Source: RGIG4079 sp045596365
GTDB taxonomy: Bacteria > Bacteroidota > Bacteroidia > Bacteroidales > Muribaculaceae
DNA: 64,000 nt
Assembly: GCA_045596365.1 (NCBI GenBank)
Contig: JAZOCE010000019.1
Span: forward strand, 121,706-185,705
Direction: 5' to 3'
Shown here: positions 17,997-26,780 of the stretch, one piece after another
Position numbering within the stretch: position 1 is the first letter of the stretch
Layout of the letters: every line of letters begins with the position of its first letter
Program-made: the position numbers and the translations under genes
Notes under the pieces: generated by a model
Databases searched by the model: none
What the model was told of the DNA's origin: nothing
What the model saw: only the letters and a program-made list of their open reading frames with translations

Positions 17997-19019
17997 ATGA
18001 AAAAACAATCATTATCAAAGATATTACGAGCCGGATTTAAGTATTTAATTCCATTGTTGATTAGTATTGGGTTGTGTTATCTGTTATTTACCGGGGTTGA
18101 TTTCAGGGAAATGATGGATAAAATAAAAGATGAGAATAATAATCTGTGGTGGGTGGCATTGGCAATGTTCATAAGTATTTTTTCTCATGTATTTCGTGCA
18201 TTGCGATGGAGAATACAACTTAAGGCTGTAGAAATAAATGCACCATTGTCGGCATTGATAAATAGTATATTTGGAACCTATGCTGTTAATCTTGTTTTCC
18301 CACGATTAGGAGAAATATGGCGCACAGGTTACATTTCTCAACGCCAGCAAGCTCCTTTTACTGTTGTTCTTGGCTCAATGGTGGCAGAGCGATTGGCCGA
18401 TGCAGTAACAGTATTGCTATTGGCAGTTGTAACATTTTTGTTGGCAAGTGGCGAGATTATGGCATTTATCAGAGAATATCCTGCATTTTACAACATGTTA
18501 ATCACTCTTGTCTCTTCACCATGGTTGTGGGTGATATTGATCGTATCGATAATTGTTGTTTTGTGGGTGTTCCGTCGTTTCCCGGAAAATAAATTATTAC
18601 TGAAGATAAAGAGTATTGTTAATGGTTTGTGGGAAGGTTTTGCGGCGATTGGTAAGATGAAAGGTAAAGGTAGATGGCTGATATACACATTCCTATTGTG
18701 GGGCTGTTATTTTATACAGATGTATTTTGCCTTTTTTGCGTTCCCTGAAACAGCAGGAGTTGTCGCACAGTATGGTATTGTTGCAGTCTTGGTGTGCTTT
18801 TTATTATCAAGTATTGCGATGGGAATACCATCAAATGGAGGAATTGGCCCTTGGCAAATAGCGGTGATGTTTGGACTGTCAATGTATGGGGTTGGTGAAA
18901 TGCCTGCTTTGGCATTTGCTAATCTTGTGCTTGGAACACAAACTCTATTATTGATTCTATTAGGTCTCTATGCCTTTATTTCGATTTCTCTTGACCGCAA
19001 AAAGAGAAATGAGAGTTGA
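17997..19019 (+). CDS. Lysylphosphatidylglycerol synthase TM-region/flippase-like membrane protein (UPF0104)
   Basis: About 340 aa with roughly eight membrane helices. Family motifs include HVFRALRWRIQL, NLVFPRLGEIWRTGYIS, VAERLADAVTVL and IPSNGGIGPWQIAV. Members resemble the flippase half of MprF and often move lipid intermediates, but the substrate is not predictable. The gene is alone and transcribed from the divergent region shared with the AraC regulator. A strong hairpin terminator follows at 19168-19202. Confidence 0.8.
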   Translation: MKKQSLSKILRAGFKYLIPLLISIGLCYLLFTGVDFREMMDKIKDENNNLWWVALAMFISIFSHVFRALRWRIQLKAVEINAPLSALINSIFGTYAVNLVFPRLGEIWRTGYISQRQQAPFTVVLGSMVAERLADAVTVLLLAVVTFLLASGEIMAFIREYPAFYNMLITLVSSPWLWVILIVSIIVVLWVFRRFPENKLLLKIKSIVNGLWEGFAAIGKMKGKGRWLIYTFLLWGCYFIQMYFAFFAFPETAGVVAQYGIVAVLVCFLLSSIAMGIPSNGGIGPWQIAVMFGLSMYGVGEMPALAFANLVLGTQTLLLILLGLYAFISISLDRKKRNES

Positions 19020-19065
19020 AAGAGGAAAGAGGAGAGAGGAAAAAGGATAAAGCAAAAAGGGGAAA
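19020..19065. repeat. Purine-rich tract, copy B
   Basis: Directly after the flippase stop codon, some 45 bases are almost pure A/G and contain GGAAAAAGGATAAAG. That 15-mer recurs exactly on the opposite strand within 20614-20730. Unlike the other copies it lacks a matching pyrimidine arm. A small hairpin (AGCGTC...GACGCT) follows near 19117-19133. Confidence 0.5.
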
Positions 19066-19167
19066 TGAAAAATTGCCCGAAGAGCACCTCTGGATGTGAG
19101 CTACAAACAATAAGCGTCGGGAAGACGCTACGATACAAATAAAAAACCTCACATAGTTAACAAGGTT

Positions 19168-19202
19168 AAAATGCTCCCCTTCACTAGGGGAGCATTTTTT
19201 TT
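19168..19202 (+). terminator. Strong hairpin terminator
   Basis: AAAATGCTCCCC, a 7-base loop, then GGGGAGCATTTTTTTT: a perfect 12-bp stem with a T-run. It ends the flippase-like gene. Confidence 0.85.
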
Positions 19203-19217
19203 AAGCCTTAAATAGTT

Positions 19218-19262
19218 CACTCCCCCTAAGATAGGGGGAGTGGGTTTAAAACCCGAGGGGGT
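19218..19262. repeat. Palindromic intergenic element
   Basis: CACTCCCCCT and AGGGGGAGTG form a perfect 10-bp stem at 19218-19242. It is followed by a second palindrome GGGTTTTAAACCC-like (on the minus strand) and a CCCCCTCGGG tract. It sits just after the stop of the minus-strand gene at 19278 and may terminate it, though no T-run follows directly. It resembles dispersed repeat units rather than an ordinary terminator. Confidence 0.5.
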
Positions 19263-19277
19263 ACAATTAATTCTCGA

Positions 19278-20558
19278 CTACTTAATAACTTTTGTTGCTT
19301 TGTTGCCTTGTTTCATGATGTAAACACCATTTTCAGGGTTAGCAACTTTGATGCCTTGAAGGTTGTAGTAAACAACAGGAGCGTTGTTGTCTGTTTCAAT
19401 GCTTTCAATGCCTAATGAGGACGTTTCAACAAGAAGAGTCATTTCCTTAAGATTAACGGTGAAATTATAAATTCCCGGTAAAATCATCCATGCATTGGGG
19501 TCTGACCCTCCATTTGTAACTGTTGACGTTTGTCCGGTACTAATGGCTTCATCTTTAGAAGTAGCACCATAGCGAGCAGCTTTGTTTACATCATCCCATG
19601 AGCCTGTTGTAGTGTTGAATGAGAAATAACAATGAGTGTTTGTCCCTTCAGGAATAAGCTCAATATCTGATATTGAGTAAACCCCTTCGTCATCAGTAGG
19701 ATCAAGAATTGCTCCATCAAAAGAAGGATCCCAATTAGCGTCAACTAAGTTTCCGCAAAGGAATAGTGCGTCGGGATAAGAAACAGATGTGGAGCCTCCT
19801 TCAAGAAGGATAGTTGCCTTTGCAAGGTCGATGGTAACGTCAAATGTGCCATCTCGTTCAATGGGTATATTGCCACAATATTGAAGATATAAGCTACCAG
19901 GTGTCCCGATCATGATGGTTTTGTCATCAGAGCTACACATTCCTTTAGCATTGAATTGATCCCAAGAACCTTTAGTGCGAGAAATTTTGCAAGTTGCTCC
20001 ATAGTGGTTGTTTCCTCCCATTTCGTAGTTTTGGTTTGTGAATACCACGTTAGCTCGATAGTATGCACTTTTAGTGGCATCGTAGGGGATTTCAAGAGGG
20101 TTTCCCGGATTCCAACTGCCATCATTGCCTGTCATATAAAGAGGAGTCCCTGTAAGGTCGGGTTCCGGTGTTTCTGTTACAGCCTTGAATGTCATAGCAT
20201 TTAGGTCAACAGTGATAGTCCACACACCAACCCATGGGAGCATGATATCTCCTCCATCTTTGTTTACTGAAAGTTTTACTGTGCCACCATTAGTGATAGC
20301 TGCACCGGGGGTGAGATTTCCTGCGTTGAATTGATCCCACGAGCCTTTTGATGTAGAAATTTTGAATGAAGAAGATGCTTCGTCAAGTTCAAGGGTGTAA
20401 ACTCCGTTGGAATAAGTAAATTCTGCCGGATTTGTAGGATCCCAATTGCCGAGAGCTGCACTGCCTCCCACTGCATATAAGGCTGCTTGTGCTGAAATGT
20501 TGCTTGCCATCAATATTGCTGTTGCGACAAGCATAATGTTGCGTAAAAGTTTTTTCAT
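19278..20558 (-). CDS. Secreted SusE/SusF-like repeat protein with C-terminal sorting-type domain
   Basis: A 426-aa protein with signal peptide (ILMASNISAQA). Three related ~110-residue units start with a sugar-binding-like pattern: LYAVGGSAALGNWDP, LYMTGNDGSWNPGNP and LFLCGNLVDANWDP. Each is followed by F(K/S)ISxxKGSWDxFN or a variant (CKISRTKGSWDQFNAKG, YFSFNTTTGSWDDVN). The last ~35 residues (YYNLQGIKVANPENGVYIMK) match the short C-terminal domain used as a sorting tag or terminal repeat in Bacteroidales secreted proteins. The repeats resemble SusE/SusF starch-binding modules, so glycan binding at the cell surface is likely. It is a close paralog of the next upstream gene's C-terminal half. 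Confidence 0.7.
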   Translation of the reverse strand: MKKLLRNIMLVATAILMASNISAQAALYAVGGSAALGNWDPTNPAEFTYSNGVYTLELDEASSSFKISTSKGSWDQFNAGNLTPGAAITNGGTVKLSVNKDGGDIMLPWVGVWTITVDLNAMTFKAVTETPEPDLTGTPLYMTGNDGSWNPGNPLEIPYDATKSAYYRANVVFTNQNYEMGGNNHYGATCKISRTKGSWDQFNAKGMCSSDDKTIMIGTPGSLYLQYCGNIPIERDGTFDVTIDLAKATILLEGGSTSVSYPDALFLCGNLVDANWDPSFDGAILDPTDDEGVYSISDIELIPEGTNTHCYFSFNTTTGSWDDVNKAARYGATSKDEAISTGQTSTVTNGGSDPNAWMILPGIYNFTVNLKEMTLLVETSSLGIESIETDNNAPVVYYNLQGIKVANPENGVYIMKQGNKATKVIK

Positions 20559-20613
20559 AAAATGTAGTTTTAGTGTATGATATAATCTGTGCCGTAAAGG
20601 TAATGAATTTTAT

Positions 20614-20730
20614 TTAGAAAGGAAAAAGCAAAGAGGAGAAAGGAAAGTTGAAAAAGGATAGCCTTTCAGGCAATCATTTTTCCTTTATCCTTTTTCCGCT
20701 TTCAACGCTCATTTCTTCTCTCTGTAAAAA
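20614..20730. repeat. Purine/pyrimidine inverted repeat, copy C
   Basis: A G/A-rich left arm (GAAAGGAAAAAGCAAAGAGG... GTTGAAAAAGGATA) pairs with a C/T-rich right arm (TTTATCCTTTTTCCGCTTTCAAC). A GCCTTTCAGGC mini-hairpin sits at the tip. A further small hairpin with CATCGAGCACGGGG lies before the stop of the 20809 gene. Same repeat family as 15539-15617 and 19020-19065. Confidence 0.55.
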
Positions 20731-20808
20731 ATGACAATCCCCATACTCATCGAGCACGGGGATTGTTTTATTAGGGATTGAGAGTCTTTTTAGCTCTCAA
20801 CTTTCAAT

Positions 20809-23439
20809 TTATTTTACAACTTTTGTTACTTTGTTGCCTTGTTTCATGATGTAAACACCATTTTCAGGGTTGGCAACTTCAATACCTTGAAGGTTGTAGT
20901 AAACAGCAGAAGCGTTGTTGTCAACTTCAATGTTTTCTACACCTGTAGATGATTTAGAAACAACTAATGTCATGTTTACAAGATCAACGATGATGTTGTA
21001 AGTGCCTGGTTCAACTTTCCATGCATTAGGACTAGTACCACCGTTTACAACTGTCATGCTTTCTCCTACAGTTACAAGCTCATCACTTGAAGTAGCACCA
21101 TAGCGAGCTGATGTGTTTACATCGTCCCATGATCCAACTGTAGTATTGAATGAGAAGTAAGCCCATTCGCCACCATCAGCACCTACAAGTTCTACATTTT
21201 CAATAGCATAAACGCCCTCGTCAGTTGGGTCAAGGATTGCTCCATCGTAAGCAGGATCCCAGTTAGCATCTTTCAAATTACCGCAAAGGAATAAAGCATC
21301 AGGGTAATTAATCACTTCTTCAAGAAGAATTGTTGCATTTACCATGTCGATAGTGATATTGTAAGTACCTGCTTTTTCGATTTTTATATTATTGCAATAT
21401 TGAAGATATAGGCTACATGGAGTGCCGATTATGATAGTGGCATCGTTAGAACTACAGATACCATTAGCATTGAATTCATCCCAAGTTCCTTTTGTACGTG
21501 AGATTTTACATTCTATGTTTGTGAATTCCACGCCGGCAATATAGTATGCACCTTTAGTAGCATCATAAGGGATTTCAAGTGGGTTTGCAGGGTCCCAACC
21601 ATTGTCATGTCCAACGATGTAAAGAGGGTCATAAGAAGGAGCTGGCTCCGGTGTCTCAGTTGTTGCAGTCAATGTAGAAAGGTCGGCAGCAACAGTAATA
21701 GTCCATGCACCTGCCCATGGAAGGATGATGTTTCCAGCATCTTTGTTTACTGAAAGATTTACAGTACCACCATTAGTGATAGCAGCATCAACAGCGAGGT
21801 TACCTGCGTTAAAGATCTCCCAGTCATTTTCAGCGCCTGTGCCTTTTGCTGTAGAAATCTTGAATTGAGTAGTGTTTTCGTCAACTGTGATAACATATTT
21901 TTCACCATCAAATTCAAATTCAGCAGCGTTTGCAGGATCCCAATTTCCACCTACGTTTTCACCTGTAATGTATAGAGGATCAGCAGTAGGCTCTACAGGA
22001 GCAGTATAGCAAATAGCATATTGAGCTGCAGCCTTAGTAGTAAAGTCATTGTTTTCACGTGGAATAGAGAAGCCTTTCAAGTGCTCACCTGAGTTACCGC
22101 AGATATAAAGATTATTTGCAAGGTCCCAAGCATAGTCATATACGTTTGTTCCGATACCATGAGTAACAGTATATACTGCAGTCAATGTAGGAGTATTGTC
22201 TTCTGCATAAGTGATATCATAAATTTCGAATTGTGTTTTAGAAATAGCTACAGCAATTTGAGTAAAATCGGGGTTGAAACGGATGCCACCACCGCCACGA
22301 ATTTTGCCACCTGTACCTTCAAATACTTTTTGTACACCATTGGCATCAATATATATCAATGCAGGTTGAGTGTCTGAAGGGGTTGTACGATATTGGCAAT
22401 ACCAAATACCACCGCGATTATCGTAAGTTACATTTGTAGCTTGTGGAGAAATTGTGTAGTTTGAAACGCCTGAAATTGTGGTAGGTGTTGGAAGTGTAGT
22501 CGCATTTCCTAATGAGTATTCGCTAACAAGAGAGCCTGTTGTGCTAGTAAAAGGCCATTGTTTATAGTTAGCATGAAGAGCGAGAATTTTCAAATCAGCT
22601 CCAGATCCTTTGATGTCAAAACCAACGTTTGAACCAGCTAAGAAAGCTCCATCTGTAGTATTATATTCAAAAGTAGTTGCATCAACAGAACCACCGCTCA
22701 ACAAAGAAGTAAATTTGTCTTCTTTGATAAGAGTTTCGGCATCTTTAACGTATGCGATATAATCACCACTTTTGTTGCAACGAGTAACAAAGATGCGACC
22801 ATCTTCAGCAACACGTACACGAGCTAAGTCAGCGCCATAAGAGGGAACGTTAGCAGTGAAACCGCCCATAAATGCATAGTTGCCAGTTACTTGGTTTTTT
22901 ACACCTTGCATATCAGGAGTAAAGATATAAAGACCATTTTGTCCTTTATCAGCACTATAATAAGTAGTGCTTGTGGTTGCCATACCTTCAGTTACGTAGA
23001 TGTTACCGAAAGCAGGACTTTCCATATTGTTGTCAACATCTACTCCTCGTGGGTGGTAGAAACGAATATCAACAAATTCTTCCATTGTTGTTTTAGCTTC
23101 ACCGGTAACTTTTACTTCCCAGCTGTAGCAACCGTCAGAAAGACCGGCAAGTTCTACTGTAGTAGTGTGAGCGCCTTTTGTGAGGAAATCACCTTCAAGA
23201 TCAACTGTTTTAACAACTGTTCCTTCGCCACCAATGAGGTTAATTGCTACAGCAGTAGCATCGGCATTAAGAGAGTAATTGATTGTAACTACACCCTCTT
23301 CTGATGTGCTAGAAAGTGCATAAGCAAATGGGTTAGCTGTTCCACCTGTTGCAGGAGTAACTGCAGTAGCCGCATAAGCATTACCTGCCATGAACAATGT
23401 AGCTCCGGCAAGCATGAGATTACGTAAAGTTTTTTTCAT
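20809..23439 (-). CDS. Large secreted protein: propeller-like N-terminus plus three SusE/F-like repeats
   Basis: An 876-aa protein with signal peptide (LAGATLFMAGNAYA). Residues ~25-125 look like an Ig-type domain with an outgoing strand pattern (GCYSWEVKVTG). Residues ~130-500 resemble a beta-propeller, with repeated YITV/RIFVTR/GIWYCQY strands and GGGGIRFNPDFTQIAVA. Residues ~510-840 carry the same three repeats as the neighbour (LYITGENVGGNWDP, LYIVGHDNGWDP, LFLCGNLKDANWDP). The last ~35 residues are nearly identical to the neighbour's tail (YYNLQGIEVANPENGVYIMK). It is likely a surface glycan-binding protein; the pair arose by duplication. Confidence 0.7.
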   Translation of the reverse strand: MKKTLRNLMLAGATLFMAGNAYAATAVTPATGGTANPFAYALSSTSEEGVVTINYSLNADATAVAINLIGGEGTVVKTVDLEGDFLTKGAHTTTVELAGLSDGCYSWEVKVTGEAKTTMEEFVDIRFYHPRGVDVDNNMESPAFGNIYVTEGMATTSTTYYSADKGQNGLYIFTPDMQGVKNQVTGNYAFMGGFTANVPSYGADLARVRVAEDGRIFVTRCNKSGDYIAYVKDAETLIKEDKFTSLLSGGSVDATTFEYNTTDGAFLAGSNVGFDIKGSGADLKILALHANYKQWPFTSTTGSLVSEYSLGNATTLPTPTTISGVSNYTISPQATNVTYDNRGGIWYCQYRTTPSDTQPALIYIDANGVQKVFEGTGGKIRGGGGIRFNPDFTQIAVAISKTQFEIYDITYAEDNTPTLTAVYTVTHGIGTNVYDYAWDLANNLYICGNSGEHLKGFSIPRENNDFTTKAAAQYAICYTAPVEPTADPLYITGENVGGNWDPANAAEFEFDGEKYVITVDENTTQFKISTAKGTGAENDWEIFNAGNLAVDAAITNGGTVNLSVNKDAGNIILPWAGAWTITVAADLSTLTATTETPEPAPSYDPLYIVGHDNGWDPANPLEIPYDATKGAYYIAGVEFTNIECKISRTKGTWDEFNANGICSSNDATIIIGTPCSLYLQYCNNIKIEKAGTYNITIDMVNATILLEEVINYPDALFLCGNLKDANWDPAYDGAILDPTDEGVYAIENVELVGADGGEWAYFSFNTTVGSWDDVNTSARYGATSSDELVTVGESMTVVNGGTSPNAWKVEPGTYNIIVDLVNMTLVVSKSSTGVENIEVDNNASAVYYNLQGIEVANPENGVYIMKQGNKVTKVVK

Positions 23440-23525
23440 AAAAATTGATATTAAAAATTGGAATAATTATTATTTGCTATGATATAATCTGCGTTTTTTT
23501 GGTCAGAGTTTTTTTCATGATGTTG

Positions 23526-23599
23526 TGGAGTATAGCGGACTCGAACCGCTCACCTCGACACTGCCAGTGTCGCGCTCTAGCCGGATGAGCTAATACCCC
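23526..23599 (-). tRNA. tRNA-Ala (anticodon GGC)
   Basis: Reading the minus strand from 23599, the cloverleaf has acceptor GGGGTAT/ATACTCC, a D-arm with GCTC...GAGC, anticodon stem CGACA/TGTCG with loop CTGGCAG (anticodon GGC), and T-arm GGTTCGAGTCC. The acceptor contains the G3-U70 pair that marks alanine tRNAs. CCA is not encoded. A TTTTG-N18-TATCTTTG promoter lies upstream at 23614-23644. Confidence 0.93.
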
Positions 23600-23613
23600 A
23601 ATGTTTTGTGCCA

Positions 23614-23644
23614 CAAAGATATATATTTATTTTGCAATACAAAA
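23614..23644 (-). promoter_or_regulatory. Promoter of tRNA-Ala
   Basis: The minus strand reads TTTTG (23640-23644), 18 bases, then TATCTTTG (23614-23621). It is 14 bases before the tRNA 5' end. Confidence 0.6.
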
Positions 23645-23713
23645 ACAACCGCGAGATTTTTTTTACATTAACAGGGGATAGGAATTTTATAAATTCATAG
23701 ATTTAATATTATG

Positions 23714-23770
23714 GACTAAGGTAACCGGGGGCTTTAGCCCCCGGTTACCTTAGTCGGCGGTCTTGACCGC
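23714..23770. repeat. Two perfect palindromes with TT loops
   Basis: A 20-bp perfect stem, GACTAAGGTAACCGGGGGCT and its complement, has a 2-base loop (23714-23755). A 6-bp perfect stem GCGGTC/GACCGC, also with a TT loop, follows at 23757-23770. No T-run follows on either strand, so this looks like a REP-type or protein-binding palindrome rather than a simple terminator. It lies between pfkA and tRNA-Ala. Confidence 0.75.
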
Positions 23771-23817
23771 TATACATATAAAATCAAGGACTTATTACCG
23801 ATTTTTTGCAACGTCAA

Positions 23818-24798
23818 TTATATTGAGAGTCGATGGAGGGTGTTGAGGAGGTCTCGGTTGATGGGCTTGTCGTTTTTAATGGCTTTAGAGAATGGCACAT
23901 AGACAATTTCATCGTTCTTAACCCCAATCATCACATTGCGTTGGTCGTCGAGTAACGCGTCAATTGCAGCTGCTCCCATGCGAGAGGCAAGTATGCGGTC
24001 ATGAGCTGTTGGTGAGCCTCCGCGTTGTAGGTGCCCAAGTATAGATACACGCACGTTATATCCCGGATATTCATTCTTTACACGCTCGGCAAGTGCCATT
24101 GCTCCACCCGTTTCAGGGCTTTCTGCAACAAGGACAATTGATGAGTTCTTGCTCTTGCGGAATCCGTTTTGAATGAGTTGGGCAAGCTGGTCAACTTCAG
24201 TTGATATTTCAGGAATGATTGCTGCTTCTGCTCCCGATGCTATAGCTCCGTTGAGAGCGAGGAAACCGGCATCACGTCCCATGACTTCAATAAAGAATAA
24301 TCGCTCATGGCTTGTCGCTGTGTCGCGTATCTTGTCGACACATTCCATGATTGTATTGAGTGCCGTATCATATCCTATTGTGGTGTCGGTGCCATAAAGG
24401 TCGTTGTCTATAGTTCCCGGCAACCCGATGATGGGCAGGTTAAATTCGTTGGCAAAAATGCGAGCGCCTGTCAATGAGCCGTCGCCACCTATGACGACAA
24501 GTGCGTCAATGCCATGGCTACGAAGAACTTCGTAGGCTTGTTTGCGCCCTTCTTCTGTTTGAAATTCTTGGCAACGGGCAGTTTTAAGAATTGTTCCGCC
24601 CATCTGAATGATGTTTGAAACATTTTGTGTTTTGAAATCAACGATTTCGTTGGTTATCAATCCGCGATAACCTCTATATATCCCTTTTACCGAAAATCCG
24701 GCATATATTGCAGAGCGTGTAACGGCACGAATTGCAGCGTTCATTCCGGGAGCATCGCCTCCTGATGTGAGAATTCCTATACATTTAATATCAGCCAT
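23818..24798 (-). CDS. pfkA: ATP-dependent 6-phosphofructokinase
   Basis: A 326-aa cytoplasmic enzyme that phosphorylates fructose 6-phosphate, the committed step of glycolysis. Family motifs are all present: [15 protein letters not shown] (phosphate-binding Gly loop), GGDGSLTGA (ATP/Mg site), GLPGTIDND (catalytic Asp), [10 protein letters not shown] and [15 protein letters not shown]. The Gly in GGDG at the ATP site favours ATP over pyrophosphate use. Length matches the bacterial PfkA norm. It has its own promoter, with a leader of about 45 bases. Confidence 0.95.
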   Translation of the reverse strand: MADIKCIGILTSGGDAPGMNAAIRAVTRSAIYAGFSVKGIYRGYRGLITNEIVDFKTQNVSNIIQMGGTILKTARCQEFQTEEGRKQAYEVLRSHGIDALVVIGGDGSLTGARIFANEFNLPIIGLPGTIDNDLYGTDTTIGYDTALNTIMECVDKIRDTATSHERLFFIEVMGRDAGFLALNGAIASGAEAAIIPEISTEVDQLAQLIQNGFRKSKNSSIVLVAESPETGGAMALAERVKNEYPGYNVRVSILGHLQRGGSPTAHDRILASRMGAAAIDALLDDQRNVMIGVKNDEIVYVPFSKAIKNDKPINRDLLNTLHRLSI

Positions 24799-24846
24799 AG
24801 CTATTTAATTTTAATTTCTATCTATAAGGTACAACAATCTTAAACA

Positions 24847-24854
24847 CAAAGATA
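24847..24854 (-). promoter_or_regulatory. -7 box of pfkA
   Basis: The minus strand reads TATCTTTG, 48 bases before the ATG at 24798. The -33 element is weak. Confidence 0.5.
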
Positions 24855-24897
24855 GTGCAATTGTCGAGAATTTAATAGTTAACAATTAATAATTAAG

Positions 24898-25218
24898 CTA
24901 TTTAATATCTTCCCACTCGGCGTCGATGATTTGTTGCTCGATTTTTGGCTGTTGCTTTTGGGTGTCGGATTGTGTTTCATCGTTGTCGGGTGTGTGCTCA
25001 ATTTCTTCAAATTCTACATATTCGCCTACGTTGCTGTCAAAGATTTTTTCTTTTACAGTGGTGTTTCGAGGCTCATTGCGTTGGTCCCATTTTGTGCCGG
25101 TCGTTTCTTCAAATGTGCGACGTGCTTGCTTGTGTGCCTTTCTGATGACCCAAAAGAATTTTACTATTGGCCACACAATGAAAACGATAAAAAATATTAG
25201 AAGTATATCCCAAAACAT
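24898..25218 (-). CDS. DUF4834 family small membrane protein
   Basis: A 106-aa protein: one hydrophobic N-terminal helix (FWDILLIFFIVFIVWPIVKFFW), a basic stretch (RKAHKQARRTFEE), then an acidic, Gln-rich tail (EIEHTPDNDETQ). The pattern fits DUF4834, a Bacteroidetes family of unknown function often found next to pssA. It begins 35 bases after the pssA stop and is probably the last gene of a psd-pssA-DUF4834 unit. Confidence 0.7.
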   Translation of the reverse strand: MFWDILLIFFIVFIVWPIVKFFWVIRKAHKQARRTFEETTGTKWDQRNEPRNTTVKEKIFDSNVGEYVEFEEIEHTPDNDETQSDTQKQQPKIEQQIIDAEWEDIK

Positions 25219-25253
25219 ATATTGCAGAATAAAAAATGGGGATTATGTGAGTT

Positions 25254-25958
25254 TTATTTCTCACGAGTGCGAGTCATCACCGAGATTATGATATAGAAAC
25301 AAATTGTCCATGCAAATCCGGCGATGCCAGTTGTGAGAACAAAAAGAATTGCAGCTACAATTAATACATAGCGTTTGAAATTCTCTTTCCAATCAAAGTT
25401 TTTGAACTTCAGTGAGAACATGGGCAAGTTGCTGATCATTAGAAATGACATCCCAAGTAGCAAGATGATCAAAATTGTGTTGCCGGGATATTGGTGAGTG
25501 TGTATCCATGAACATATCCCAATCCAAAATAAGGCATTTGCAGGAATTGGAAGCCCTCGGAAAGAGGTGGTTTGCAATTCGTCAACGTTGAATTTAGCCA
25601 AACGCAATGCTCCAAACACTACGATTGCTAATGCGAAAAAAGATAACCATGAGCCATCGTTATAGCTGTTCATTGTGTTATACATCAATAATGCCGGTGC
25701 AAGTCCGAAACTGATGAGGTCGGCAAGAGAATCAAGTTCTTTGCCCACAAGAGAGTATAAGTGGAGTAATCTGGCGGCAGCTCCGTCGCAAAAATCAAAT
25801 AATGCGGCAGTTCCGATGAAAATAAATGCCCATTGATAGCCCAATAATACGCCAAATTGTTCATTGCAAGAAAATGACATGATACATGCCATGCATCCTG
25901 AAAGGAGGTTCAGGCATGTGATGCTGTTAGGAATCTGAGATTTTATGCGTTTAAACAT
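25254..25958 (-). CDS. pssA: CDP-diacylglycerol--serine O-phosphatidyltransferase
   Basis: A 234-aa inner-membrane enzyme making phosphatidylserine from CDP-diacylglycerol and serine. The CDP-alcohol phosphotransferase motif is clear: DFCDGAAARLLHLYS followed by GKELDSLADLISFG (D-x2-D-G-x2-A-R-x8-G-x3-D-x3-D), with about seven helices around it. The gene is 3 bases downstream of psd, whose product decarboxylates phosphatidylserine, so both steps to phosphatidylethanolamine are made together. Confidence 0.93.
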   Translation of the reverse strand: MFKRIKSQIPNSITCLNLLSGCMACIMSFSCNEQFGVLLGYQWAFIFIGTAALFDFCDGAAARLLHLYSLVGKELDSLADLISFGLAPALLMYNTMNSYNDGSWLSFFALAIVVFGALRLAKFNVDELQTTSFRGLPIPANALFWIGICSWIHTHQYPGNTILIILLLGMSFLMISNLPMFSLKFKNFDWKENFKRYVLIVAAILFVLTTGIAGFAWTICFYIIISVMTRTREK

Positions 25959-25961
25959 GGC

Positions 25962-26624
25962 TTATGGCTTGAGGCGAGCAACCTCGGTAATGCCGCCGAT
26001 GGTTTTGTCGCCGATTTTAACTAATATTTCGGCATCAAGCGGGAGAAATATATCCACGCGAGAGCCAAATTTAATAAATCCCATGTGGTCTTCAATAGAA
26101 GCCTCATCACCGGGCTCGGCATAGGTTACGATGCGTCGTGCCATCGCTCCGGCGATTTGTCTCATGAGTATTTTTTGCCCATTTTTTGTCTCTATGACAA
26201 CAGTTGAGCGTTCATTCTCTGTGCTTGACTTTGGAAGATATGCTGCCATGAATCGTCCGGGGTGGTGCTTTACAAATAATACTTTTCCATCAACCGGAAA
26301 CCAATTGGCATGCACGTTAAAGACTGTCATAAATACAGAAAGTTGTATTGCTCGGCAATTTAGGTATTCGCTTTCAAATGTTTCTTCGAGGGCCACAACT
26401 TTTCCGTCGGCCGATGCAACAACGACATTTTCGCGGTTGCCGTTAAAATGTCGACGGGGAGAACGAAAGAAATTAACTACTACAAGGAAAAGAATAGCCG
26501 ATACTGCTGAGACCGGTATCGCAACAGGTCGCACATACAGCCACATAGGGATATTGATTGCCAATAAAATTAAAAGCAATATCAAAATAATGTTTGTTCC
26601 TTCGTGATGTATTTTGACTTTCAT
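25962..26624 (-). CDS. psd: Phosphatidylserine decarboxylase (short, archaeal-type proenzyme)
   Basis: A 220-aa proenzyme. Two N-terminal helices (~12-50) are followed by VVASADGKVV, LSVFMTVFNVHANWFPVDG and FIKFGSRVDIFLP. Autocleavage between Gly and Ser of FGSR would create the pyruvoyl group. The product forms phosphatidylethanolamine from phosphatidylserine. Length is that of the short Psd-A class found in Bacteroidetes. It is first in the operon psd-pssA-DUF4834, behind a consensus promoter. Confidence 0.93.
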   Translation of the reverse strand: MKVKIHHEGTNIILILLLILLAINIPMWLYVRPVAIPVSAVSAILFLVVVNFFRSPRRHFNGNRENVVVASADGKVVALEETFESEYLNCRAIQLSVFMTVFNVHANWFPVDGKVLFVKHHPGRFMAAYLPKSSTENERSTVVIETKNGQKILMRQIAGAMARRIVTYAEPGDEASIEDHMGFIKFGSRVDIFLPLDAEILVKIGDKTIGGITEVARLKP

Positions 26625-26651
26625 CCTATGGTATTATTTACTATAATCACA

Positions 26652-26684
26652 CAAAGGTAATGGATTTTTTCTGTTTTTGCCAAA
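26652..26684 (-). promoter_or_regulatory. Promoter of psd-pssA
   Basis: The minus strand reads TTTG (26681-26684), 21 bases, then TACCTTTG (26652-26659), with the ATG 28 bases on. Confidence 0.65.
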
Positions 26685-26723
26685 CAAATTGGTCAATAAT
26701 TCATTTTATCTCGCAAATAGGCA

Positions 26724-26767
26724 CAAAAAAAGACTGAACAAAAATCCGAAGATTTAATATTCAGTCT
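26724..26767 (-). terminator. Terminator of tRNA-Asp
   Basis: On the minus strand GACTGAATATTAAATC and GATTTTTGTTCAGTC form a stem closed by a TTCG tetraloop, followed by seven T. It lies just after the tRNA-Asp 3' end. Confidence 0.85.
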
Positions 26768-26780
26768 CCTCTCTCCTCTG

